Under the pieces are notes generated by a model, which worked only from the letters and a program-made list of their open reading frames with translations, was not told where the DNA came from and made no database searches. Shown one piece after another: positions 1 through 6,120 of a DNA stretch of 7,974 bases. Source of the stretch: Desulfobacteraceae bacterium (GTDB taxonomy: Bacteria; Desulfobacterota; Desulfobacteria; Desulfobacterales; SURF-7); NCBI GenBank assembly GCA_030619585.1, contig JAUXBD010000043.1, forward strand, positions 1 to 7,974, read 5' to 3'. How positions within the stretch are numbered: position 1 is the first letter of the stretch; every line of letters starts with the position of its first letter. Made by a program: the position numbers and the translations under genes.

Positions 1-2158
1 GCAAAAGGTTTGGCACCATGCTGAGCAGACCCAGCTTGATGTTTTCCACAAGCAGAATCATCATGATGGTAATTACCAGGAATGCAGCCAAATAGCTTTT
101 TGCCATGCTGTTTAATGTGGCTGGAATCGTTCTTGCCATAAGGGCCATTTCACCTGTTAAAATGACCTGGGCTTTATCTTGAAAAACTTCATGAAAAATC
201 CCGGCAATATCATCAATGAATTTTTCATAGACAACGGAATCGGTCCATGGCGTTTTTATGGTAATGCGTGTTTTGCTGAACTGGCTGTCAACAATTCTTT
301 CAAGGTCGTCTGATCCGCTGTTTTCAAAAAGAAGAAATTCCTGAGCAACCGTATCTTTATCCTGGGGAATACTATAGTAGGAAGGATCATTTTTGTGAAG
401 CGCCTGATTGATCTCTTTTAGTATGTCGTTAATAGAAAAAACTTTTCCCACATATATTTCGTCGGTTTCAATCTCTTCGATCATATGGGAGATTTTTTCA
501 ATTTTGTTTAAAACGTCAGGCTCATAAATTCCATTTTCTCTTTTAGTATCTATAACAGCTTCCAGGGCCATCATACCGTTAAGCTCTTTGTCGATGAATA
601 TTATATCCTGCTTAATTCTACTTTTATCAGGGAAAAATTCAACCAGGTTATCGGAAAACCTTAGCTGGGAGATAAATACGACAGATACAAGAAATATAAC
701 CGGGCAGGCAACAACGATTTTAACGGGATGGGTTGTTGAGAAATCAACAAAAAATAGAAGTATCCTATCCATGAGATTTGATCTCTTGGCTGAGCCGGTT
801 TTTTTCTTTATCGGAGTCAGTGCAAGCAGTGCCGGAAGCATGATAACTGTGAAAAGAAGGGCCAGGACAACGCCTATGGCTGCGAATATTCCCATTTCCG
901 CAATCGCGGTAAGCTCGGCAAAGGAAAATGACAAAACACCGGCAGCAGTTGTTAAACTTGTCATGGCGATAGCCTGGCCGGAATGTCCCATGGCATAGGC
1001 AATAGCCTCTTTCTTATCGCTGCCCAGATCCAGGCGTCGGTAGAAAATGGCCAGTATGTGCACGGAATCAGCCAGGCCCACGGCTATCAAAAATCCGGGA
1101 ATAACATTTGTGGTTAACTTAAACGGTATATTAAAAAGAGCCATTAGTCCAATGGTGGACAACATTGATAAGACGATTATAAACAAAGGGAGAATGATTC
1201 CTGAAAGCCTGCGAAAGAGTATGGCAAGAAAAATAGCGTTAACAAGAATTGAAATAGTCATGGACTTTTTGATATCCGCCCAGATGGAAGCATTGAAGAT
1301 CTCAGTGATAACAGGGCCACCGGCAAGGGATAGGGAAAAGTCAGCCCCATTATAACGATCCATGACACTTTGAACTGCTTCGACGATTTCGCGATTCTCC
1401 TTTTCAGAGATGTAGCGTACTTCTGCTGATTTTTCTCTGACTGGCTCATCTTCATCTACTATAGTGGCGTCTTCAAACTCATCAAACAAATCTTCTTTAT
1501 CACCCTCTTGGGCTATAACGGCTTCTGTTTCTATAACCACTGCAGTTACACCGCCGTCCTGGGAAATGATATTGTTCAGATAAACCGGATTTGTCATAAC
1601 CCGTTTTTTCAAAGATGCAAGGTCGATGCTTTTTTGCGGCCAGTCTTCCAGAAGCTCTCCTACGATAAGGGTGTCTCCCTCGCCACGGGTGCTTCTCGCG
1701 TTAATAAGAGTATTAACCTTCCTTAAATATGGCACCTCTTCTTCCAGATCATTTTGAAAAGATTTCAACTTGTTTAAAAAATCAGCATTAAAGACATCAG
1801 GCGGTTTAATGGCGATTATAATCATTTCAGCCCTGCCGAATTGATCGCGGAATGCATTGTATTCCAGTCTGCTTTTATCAGCTTTATGGAGCAGGGACTC
1901 GGTTGAAGTGTCTACTGTCAACTTTGGAAGTTGGTAAAGCAATACTCCAATAAAGAGAAAACATATAAAAAGTACCTTAAGGGGATTTTTATAAAGCCAA
2001 TAACCTGCTTTTTCGAACGCTTTTTCAACATTATCGCTTATTCTTCTGCCGCTGATTCGGCGTTCAGGGCCACTATAAGGGGGGACGTCGGGTCGTCTAC
2101 GGTTTTTTCCGGTTCTTTTCTCATCAAGTTCTTTATTTTTTACAGTGATATCGCTCAC
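1..2158 (-). CDS. RND/MMPL-superfamily exporter, C-terminus cut by window edge
   Basis: An open frame runs from GTG at 2158 to the left edge (719 codons, no stop), so this is a partial gene. It encodes an inner-membrane exporter of the RND superfamily, MMPL-like (COG1033-type), expected to be driven by the proton gradient; the substrate is unknown. Visible topology: a cytoplasmic leader with YSGPERRISGRR near residues 28-39; TM1 about 61-78; a first extracytoplasmic domain about 80-295; a TM2-TM6 block about 299-447, including the motif GLADSVH at 361-367 at the place where RND permeases carry proton-relay acidic residues; TM7 about 479-498; a second extracytoplasmic domain about 500-685; TM8 about 688-704. 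The rest of the second helix bundle lies outside the window. Residues 216-243 form a very acidic insert in the first loop. GTG 2158 is the first possible start after an in-frame TGA; only a weak AGTGAG lies upstream. It is co-directional with the permease and esterase genes but separated by 178 bp. Family assignment is firm; substrate (lipid, hopanoid or drug) is not determinable. Confidence 0.88.
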   Translation of the reverse strand, partial: MSDITVKNKELDEKRTGKNRRRPDVPPYSGPERRISGRRISDNVEKAFEKAGYWLYKNPLKVLFICFLFIGVLLYQLPKLTVDTSTESLLHKADKSRLEYNAFRDQFGRAEMIIIAIKPPDVFNADFLNKLKSFQNDLEEEVPYLRKVNTLINARSTRGEGDTLIVGELLEDWPQKSIDLASLKKRVMTNPVYLNNIISQDGGVTAVVIETEAVIAQEGDKEDLFDEFEDATIVDEDEPVREKSAEVRYISEKENREIVEAVQSVMDRYNGADFSLSLAGGPVITEIFNASIWADIKKSMTISILVNAIFLAILFRRLSGIILPLFIIVLSMLSTIGLMALFNIPFKLTTNVIPGFLIAVGLADSVHILAIFYRRLDLGSDKKEAIAYAMGHSGQAIAMTSLTTAAGVLSFSFAELTAIAEMGIFAAIGVVLALLFTVIMLPALLALTPIKKKTGSAKRSNLMDRILLFFVDFSTTHPVKIVVACPVIFLVSVVFISQLRFSDNLVEFFPDKSRIKQDIIFIDKELNGMMALEAVIDTKRENGIYEPDVLNKIEKISHMIEEIETDEIYVGKVFSINDILKEINQALHKNDPSYYSIPQDKDTVAQEFLLFENSGSDDLERIVDSQFSKTRITIKTPWTDSVVYEKFIDDIAGIFHEVFQDKAQVILTGEMALMARTIPATLNSMAKSYLAAFLVITIMMILLVENIKLGLLSMVPNLL

Positions 2159-2184
2159 AATAATTTTATCTCACTTCAAAGTTA

Positions 2185-2343
2185 GTCCTGATTTTTACTT
2201 TTCTTCCAGCACATCCAAAATGGCGCCCCTGTTTTTTGCCCAGCCTTCATCTTGAAGTCTTGTACAGTTTGTATTCGCAGATATTTATCACAAGCATATT
2301 TAAAGTCAATTACAACTTGATAGGATAGATCACCGTTTACCCT
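2185..2343 (-). other. 53-codon open stretch, possible small ORF or gene remnant
   Basis: Between the permease and exporter genes, one minus-strand frame is open from 2343 to the TAA at 2182-2184. It translates to a hydrophilic, aromatic-rich peptide containing DFKYACDKYLRIQTVQDF and then MKAGQKTGAPFWMCWKK. The only in-frame ATG is at 2250 (22 codons, no good ribosome site). Without a start the longer stretch could be a decayed 3' end of a gene, a non-ATG small protein, or chance. A 53-codon opening is not rare at this base composition. No family is recognised. Confidence 0.2.
2282..2309 (-). promoter_or_regulatory. candidate sigma70 promoter of the RND exporter gene
   Basis: On the minus strand, TTGACT (2304-2309) is followed after 16 bp by TAAATA (2282-2287). 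The -35 is five of six to consensus and the -10 is weak. The start of transcription would fall near 2275, leaving a leader of about 115 nt before the GTG start. It lies just after the EamA permease stop, so the exporter may be transcribed separately or also by read-through. This is pattern matching only. Confidence 0.35.
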
Positions 2344-3203
2344 TTAACGCTAATGATTACAGCTCCCATGAACATGAGAAGTGCTCCGAAAAATCTCATT
2401 TTGATATTATGCTCCTTGAAGAACAGCCAGCCGTAAATCATGCTGAAAATAATACTGATCCTTTTTATTGAAATCATATACGCAGCTTTTGTAAGAATGA
2501 TTGCAAAACTGTGAAAAACCACCTGGGCAAAAAACAGGCATCCTGCTATGCTTCCCTCCAGGGGATATTTCGTAAAGGTTTTAAGGCGTACCTTTCTTAA
2601 TGATATAAAGACAACAAGCTGGAAAAGATTCAATGATGCAAAAAAAGTCATGGCGAAAAAGAGAGGAGATGAGTGAAGCATGGCTTTTTTTCCGATCACA
2701 GCTGCAAAACTGAACAAGAATGCCACAATAAACATCAGCCATGATCCTTTTTCTTTGGAAAAGGCCTTGAGCGGTGCAAGAAAGCTCCACCTGCCGGGTT
2801 CAATGTTAAGTGTGTATCCTCCAAGGCAGATCACAACTATTCCAATAATACCCCAGCTGTTAGGCATTTCATTTAAAAACAAACTGCCTGTGCCGATAAT
2901 AAACACAGGGGTAAAAGCCAGAAAAGGGACAGTCAAAGAGAGGGGAGAAACCTTGATGGCCTTCATATAAAGGAGCATGCAGATCACGTTCAAAGGAAGA
3001 CTTATTAAAAAGCACCATAAAAAAGTTGAATCAAGGGGGGGCACCGGTGCAAAGAAAGCTGCAATTGAAAAAAGGGGAAAGCTGTAAACAAGGGGGTATG
3101 TTGCCATTTCATAAGCGCTTAGATGGGAAAAACTTTTTTTGACCCAGAAATCCTGGGAGGATACAGCGAGCGCGGTAAGGATAGATAGAGTAAGCCAGAG
3201 CAT
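2337..3203 (-). CDS. EamA/DMT-superfamily permease
   Basis: A 288-residue integral membrane protein with about ten hydrophobic segments and the internal duplication typical of EamA (drug/metabolite transporter) proteins. Repeat one covers roughly residues 1-133 and repeat two roughly 155-286. Each repeat carries the characteristic penultimate-helix pattern ending in a conserved glutamate (E112 after GSLFLN, E264 after GWLFFK). The length is normal for the family. It should export or exchange a small metabolite across the inner membrane, but nothing in the sequence fixes the substrate. The start ATG at 3203 has GGAAC about 6-8 bases upstream and lies 15 bp after the esterase stop codon, so the two genes are very likely co-transcribed. 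The protein ends directly after the tenth helix (AVIISVKG). Confidence 0.88.
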   Translation of the reverse strand: MLWLTLSILTALAVSSQDFWVKKSFSHLSAYEMATYPLVYSFPLFSIAAFFAPVPPLDSTFLWCFLISLPLNVICMLLYMKAIKVSPLSLTVPFLAFTPVFIIGTGSLFLNEMPNSWGIIGIVVICLGGYTLNIEPGRWSFLAPLKAFSKEKGSWLMFIVAFLFSFAAVIGKKAMLHSSPLFFAMTFFASLNLFQLVVFISLRKVRLKTFTKYPLEGSIAGCLFFAQVVFHSFAIILTKAAYMISIKRISIIFSMIYGWLFFKEHNIKMRFFGALLMFMGAVIISVKG

Positions 3204-3218
3204 TTAGATGTTCCTTTT

Positions 3219-3839
3219 CTAAACCACGGACAATCCATAACTAACAATAGCTTCAGCCATTAGTCGGTAACCCTCTTCGCTTGGATGGACACGATCGTTT
3301 TGTACCAGGGTTTCAAATCGGGTCCCCTGGGCAATTTTTTGTTCCCAGTATTCATGTGTAAGAGCAATAGGTATCCCTTTGTCTGTTGCAATGTCGGAAA
3401 GGGCGCTGTAATACTTTCCGGCAATATCTTTGTCGGCCCCCTCCAAGGCACTTGATGTTATCAAAAGGATCTCAGCAGAAGTATTGGCCTTGATCTCGGT
3501 AATTATTGACGAGATGTTTTCTTTAAATTGATTTACAGGATGACCGGTAAACGCATCATTTAAGGCAAACTGAACCAAAACAAGATCAGGTTTTGCACTG
3601 ATCACATGCCCGGTCAGTCTCAAGAGTCCTCCTTTGGCTGTGTCACCGGGCACCCCCCTGTTTACTATTTCTATTATGCTTTTCGGATACTTTATACTTA
3701 TCAACTCCTCGAGAAACGCCAGGTAACCTTTTTCCACCATCCAGCCATAAGTTAATGAATCTCCAAGGGCAACAATTTTTAAGCTTTTACATGTTTTAAG
3801 TTTGTTTATTGTTTTTTCAAGTTTCATGATTGCCACCAT
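3219..3839 (-). CDS. SGNH/GDSL-family esterase (TesA-like)
   Basis: A 206-residue SGNH hydrolase, close in size to TesA/arylesterase-type lipases. The blocks are in order: block I GDSLTYG with nucleophile Ser28; block II NRGVPGDTAKGG, with Gly65 as likely oxyanion residue; block III QFALNDAF with Asn94; block V DRVHP with Asp182 and His185 completing the triad. Block III has Ala-Leu in place of the usual Gly-Gly before the Asn. It would hydrolyse esters or thioesters of small acyl substrates; the true substrate is unknown. Unlike TesA it has no hydrophobic leader, so it is probably cytoplasmic. The ATG at 3839 has AAAGGA nine bases upstream; an alternative ATG at 3827 (MKLEK) is preceded by GGTGG and cannot be excluded. 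It is the first gene of a likely operon with the EamA permease. Confidence 0.9.
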   Translation of the reverse strand: MVAIMKLEKTINKLKTCKSLKIVALGDSLTYGWMVEKGYLAFLEELISIKYPKSIIEIVNRGVPGDTAKGGLLRLTGHVISAKPDLVLVQFALNDAFTGHPVNQFKENISSIITEIKANTSAEILLITSSALEGADKDIAGKYYSALSDIATDKGIPIALTHEYWEQKIAQGTRFETLVQNDRVHPSEEGYRLMAEAIVSYGLSVV

Positions 3840-3959
3840 ATTGTTTAATCCTTTAGTTTATCATAGTCACAGGTGTTTTGAGGAAAGACTGCCTGAATGA
3901 AATAGCGCCGACAGTATTCGTACCATATTTTAAGTTTTATTGCCTGTCTTTTTTCTCTT

Positions 3960-3993
3960 CACAGTTGCTCTTGAATAATTATATGTAACTGTG
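3960..3993. repeat. palindrome CACAGTT-N20-AACTGTG, possible operator
   Basis: Perfect 7-bp inverted arms (3960-3966 and 3987-3993) with a 20-bp AT-rich centre lie between the divergent esterase and PncB-like genes. The minus-strand TATAAT (3978-3983) sits inside the palindrome, which is where a repressor of the esterase/permease operon would bind. The arms are short enough to arise by chance, so the operator role is an inference. Confidence 0.3.
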
Positions 3994-4006
3994 GTATGAG
4001 GTTGAA
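3978..4006 (-). promoter_or_regulatory. candidate sigma70 promoter of the esterase-permease operon
   Basis: Minus strand TTCAAC (4001-4006), a 17-bp spacer, then a perfect TATAAT (3978-3983). Transcription would begin near 3971, giving a leader of about 130 nt before the esterase ATG. The -35 matches three of six positions and the -10 and spacing are ideal. It is arranged back to back with the plus-strand promoter. Confidence 0.4.
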
Positions 4007-4009
4007 CAA

Positions 4010-4038
4010 TGAACTTTTATTGAAAAGCTTTTTATAAT
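4010..4038 (+). promoter_or_regulatory. candidate sigma70 promoter of the PncB-like gene
   Basis: TGAACT (4010-4015), a 17-bp spacer and a perfect TATAAT (4033-4038). Transcription would start near 4045, leaving a leader of about 90 nt that contains the hairpin at 4095-4123. The -35 is poor, so an activator or an alternative -35 is possible. Confidence 0.4.
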
Positions 4039-4094
4039 TACGTGATTAAAGGCAGAAAAAACAGCACAGCAAGAGTGCTTGAAGTATAAGGCTT

Positions 4095-4123
4095 TGGCCC
4101 ATAAAAGTTTTTATGTTTGGCCA
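4095..4123 (+). promoter_or_regulatory. leader hairpin abutting the Shine-Dalgarno of the PncB-like gene
   Basis: TGGCC (4095-4099) pairs with GGCCA (4119-4123), and CATAAAA (4100-4106) pairs with TTTTATG (4109-4115), separated by a 3-nt TTT bulge and a very short loop. The last paired A is the first base of the AGGAGG ribosome site (4123-4128). It could be an RNA hairpin limiting ribosome access, or a DNA operator. It does not match a riboswitch class or NAD-regulator site that I recognise. The pairing is seen; the function is inferred. Confidence 0.45.
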
Positions 4124-4134
4124 GGAGGACAGAT

Positions 4135-5316
4135 ATGTCAATAATCAACAGTTTGATTGATACGGATTTTAACAAATTAACAATGGCACAGGCTGTTTAT
4201 CATCAATACCCTGTAACCATTGTTCATTACGTATTCTCATGTAGAAGTAACCAGAAAATTACCCATTTGCATGAAATAAATCAGGAGCTTGATCACCTGT
4301 GCTCCCTGAGGTTTGCCGAAGAAGAACTTGATTACCTGTCTTCCATATCATTCTTTAAGCCTGATTTTATAGAATATCTTCGTTTTATCCAGTTAAATAG
4401 AAACTATATTAAAACCTATCTTGATAAGGATATGAATCTCCAGATCGAGATAGAAGGCCCTTGGATAGCCACTATTTTTTTTGAGGTGCCAATCCTTGCA
4501 ATTATCAATGAAGTATACTCAAAGCATCAAAACAGCGCTAAATCTGAAAAGATAATTGCACAAGGGAGAAAGTTGTTTTTAAAAAAGATTGAATACCTCA
4601 CCGGTCATTTAAAGACAGGACAAATTACCGGTTTCAAATTTGCAGAGATCGGGACAAGCTGCCGTTACAGCTATGAATGGCAGGACTTTTTAATAGACAA
4701 ACTGCGATCAAAGTTTCGCCCATATCTGTTTGTCGGAACCAGTAACGTTTACTTTGCAAAGAAATACGAACTTAAGCCCATAGGCACAATGTCACATGAA
4801 TGGGTGCAAGCCCACCAGCAACTTAACTTTCCTATTGTCGAGAGCCAGAAGGCAGCTTTTGATGTTTGGGCAAAGGAGTACAGGGGAGAGTTGGGAATTG
4901 CTTTAAGTGATGTGCTGGGGTTTAAAACCTTTTTAAATGATTTTGATCTGTATTTTGCCAAACTGTTTGATGGGTGTATGAATAATAGCGGAGATCCTGT
5001 ATCATGGTGTGTGAAACTGGTTGAACATTATGATAAACTGGGGATTGATCCAAAAACGAAACACGCGATCTTTGCAGATGGCATAACTTTTAAAAAGGCC
5101 ATTGAGATACATGAGACATTAGGTGATATGATAAATATATCATTTGCAATAGACTCTAACCTTACAAATGATGCGGGTGTAGAACCACTGGACATTGTAT
5201 TCGATATGGTAGAATGTAATGGTCGTCCTGTTGTTAAGATGCCGGACAATGATAAAAAAGTGGTGTGTGAAAACCCAAAATTTCTTGCCAGGGTGAAAAA
5301 GAAGCTCAATATATAG
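4135..5316 (+). CDS. PncB-family (nicotinate phosphoribosyltransferase-like) protein with substituted active site
   Basis: A 393-residue protein that lines up over its whole length with E. coli PncB as I recall it (SLIDTDFNKLTMAQAVYH at the start, FVGTSN, GTMSHEWVQAHQQ, SGDPVSW, KLGIDP, VECNGRPVVK near the end). PncB makes nicotinate mononucleotide from nicotinate and PRPP with ATP hydrolysis in NAD salvage. The phosphoacceptor His221 in GTMSHEW is kept. Several signature residues are not: the DxYK tyrosine is Asn13; GTRRR is GTSCR (Ser175, Cys176); HDSGDP is NNSGDP (Asn284); FSDN is FADG (314-316); FGIGTxLT is FAIDSNLT (338-342). These positions contact nicotinate or PRPP phosphate in the family, so ordinary PncB activity is doubtful; a new substrate or a regulatory role is possible. 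The start is ATG 4135, with AGGAGG six bases upstream; a TTG at 4117 overlaps the hairpin and is unlikely. It is transcribed divergently from the esterase and shows no operon partner. The gene symbol is withheld because of the substitutions. Confidence 0.85.
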   Translation: MSIINSLIDTDFNKLTMAQAVYHQYPVTIVHYVFSCRSNQKITHLHEINQELDHLCSLRFAEEELDYLSSISFFKPDFIEYLRFIQLNRNYIKTYLDKDMNLQIEIEGPWIATIFFEVPILAIINEVYSKHQNSAKSEKIIAQGRKLFLKKIEYLTGHLKTGQITGFKFAEIGTSCRYSYEWQDFLIDKLRSKFRPYLFVGTSNVYFAKKYELKPIGTMSHEWVQAHQQLNFPIVESQKAAFDVWAKEYRGELGIALSDVLGFKTFLNDFDLYFAKLFDGCMNNSGDPVSWCVKLVEHYDKLGIDPKTKHAIFADGITFKKAIEIHETLGDMINISFAIDSNLTNDAGVEPLDIVFDMVECNGRPVVKMPDNDKKVVCENPKFLARVKKKLNI

Positions 5317-5366
5317 ATTCAATGCCTGATATCTAATGTACCTGTCTGACCATAAATGTCATGAAT

Positions 5367-5467
5367 AGCCCGCATTTCTCATGAAAAAAATCGAAGACAA
5401 AGATAAAAGAGCTTCGGATTGAAATGCCTCGTTCCAAAGCCGCTCCGACTCGTGAGAAATGCTGGCT
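5367..5467. repeat. long-arm inverted repeat, MITE-like
   Basis: Left arm 5372-5384 (GCATTTCTCATGA) and right arm 5450-5462 (TCGTGAGAAATGC) are complementary at 12 of 13 positions, the exception being a G-T wobble. After one mismatch they extend by AGCC (5367-5370) against GGCT (5464-5467). The 65-nt interior has a smaller possible pairing, GAGC near 5410 with GCTC near 5442. The element is flanked by AAT on both sides, a possible but weak target duplication. No T-tract follows, so it is a poor intrinsic terminator, although it lies 50 bp after the PncB-like stop. It resembles a small non-autonomous or REP-like dispersed element. Copies elsewhere cannot be seen here. A minus-strand reading frame passing through it looks spurious. 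The remaining part of this gene-free stretch (5468-5590) is AT-rich with no feature I can support. Confidence 0.5.
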
Positions 5468-5590
5468 AATAACTATCTGTAATTTATATTTATTGTCACA
5501 TCCATTCATATTTCCTGTTTTCATGCCCAAAAATTTCTGTTTTATCCCATGTAAATACATAAAAAAAATTGGTTTATTCTATTTTTCTGC

Positions 5591-5627
5591 TTGACATTCT
5601 ATCTATATATTGTAGGTAGTGTACTAT
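5591..5627 (+). promoter_or_regulatory. candidate promoter of the mraZ/dcw operon
   Basis: A perfect TTGACA (5591-5596) follows an A/T-rich tract that could act as an UP element. The partner -10 is ambiguous: TAGGTA (5613-5618) has a 16-bp spacer but poor consensus, whereas TACTAT (5622-5627) is a better hexamer but too far from this -35. The position directly upstream of the MraZ boxes is where the dcw promoter is expected. Confidence 0.45.
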
Positions 5628-5655
5628 AGTGGATGAAAGTGGATGATTATGGAGG
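5626..5655 (+). promoter_or_regulatory. MraZ boxes, three 10-bp tandem repeats
   Basis: The units ATAGTGGATG, AAAGTGGATG and ATTATGGAGG follow each other with exact 10-bp periodicity, the core being GTGGAT, GTGGAT, ATGGAG. Clusters of such direct repeats upstream of mraZ are the known MraZ operator; the repeat AAAGTGG closely resembles described MraZ boxes. The third, degenerate unit contains the GGAGG ribosome site of mraZ, so binding would block the promoter-proximal region and possibly translation initiation. A partial fourth unit (GTGTAC, 5619-5624) keeps the same phase. Confidence 0.75.
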
Positions 5656-5668
5656 AAAATAGCTGAAC

Positions 5669-6115
5669 ATGTTTCGAACAAGCTCTTTTCATACAATCGA
5701 TACAAAGGGAAGGATCATAATTCCTTCCAGGTTTCGAGATGTAATAAAGGCAGGAGGTCATGACGGGGTAATGGTTTCCAGAATGGATAGCTGCCTTGTT
5801 GCATATGCTTTTGAAGAGTGGAGCAAGATTGAGGCAAAAGTGTTGTCCATGGCTGAAAAAAGTGATGCCATGCGTCGTTTTAGAAGGATTTTTATAGGGG
5901 GGGCTTCTGAATGCATGTGCGATAAACAGGGACGCATCCTGATCCCTCCGACATTAAGGCAGTATGCCCAGATTGAAAAGGAGATTGTGCTTGTGGGAGT
6001 ACTTGATCATTTTGAGGTCTGGTCACGGAATAACTGGGATAATGAAAATATGCAGATGGAAGAGGATATGACTAAAGAGGAGGTAAGAAACGAAATTTCC
6101 AGATTGGGAATATAG
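5669..6115 (+). CDS. mraZ: transcriptional regulator MraZ
   Basis: A 148-residue MraZ with two SpoVT-AbrB-type swapped-hairpin DNA-binding repeats. The first carries DTKGRIIIPSRFR at residues 11-23 and the second DKQGRILIPPTLR at 85-97, each with the conserved D-x-K/Q-GR signature. MraZ forms ring-shaped oligomers and represses its own dcw operon by binding tandem boxes upstream, which are present here. The start MFRTSSFHTID is the family-standard N-terminus. GGAGG (5651-5655) is 13 bases upstream, longer than optimal; a CTG at 5663 would have better spacing but does not fit the family. First gene of the cluster; rsmH begins 5 bp after its stop. Confidence 0.96.
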   Translation: MFRTSSFHTIDTKGRIIIPSRFRDVIKAGGHDGVMVSRMDSCLVAYAFEEWSKIEAKVLSMAEKSDAMRRFRRIFIGGASECMCDKQGRILIPPTLRQYAQIEKEIVLVGVLDHFEVWSRNNWDNENMQMEEDMTKEEVRNEISRLGI

Positions 6116-6120
6116 ATCCA

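Noticed and set aside
588..998. 136-codon plus-strand ORF
   Set aside because: It is antisense to the RND exporter frame, whose motifs are clear; the plus-strand translation has no recognisable features.
1047..1355. 102-codon plus-strand ORF
   Set aside because: Antisense shadow of the helix bundle of the exporter.
4117..4134. TTG start extending the PncB-like protein by six residues
   Set aside because: The extension would be encoded by the hairpin and the AGGAGG itself; ATG 4135 has ideal spacing and matches the family N-terminus.
5367..5467. Intrinsic terminator for the PncB-like gene
   Set aside because: The loop is about 65 nt and no T-tract follows the right arm.
5333..5560. 75-codon minus-strand ORF in the gap before mraZ
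   Set aside because: It runs through the inverted repeat, has no ribosome site or recognisable domain, and its sequence is explained by the repeat.
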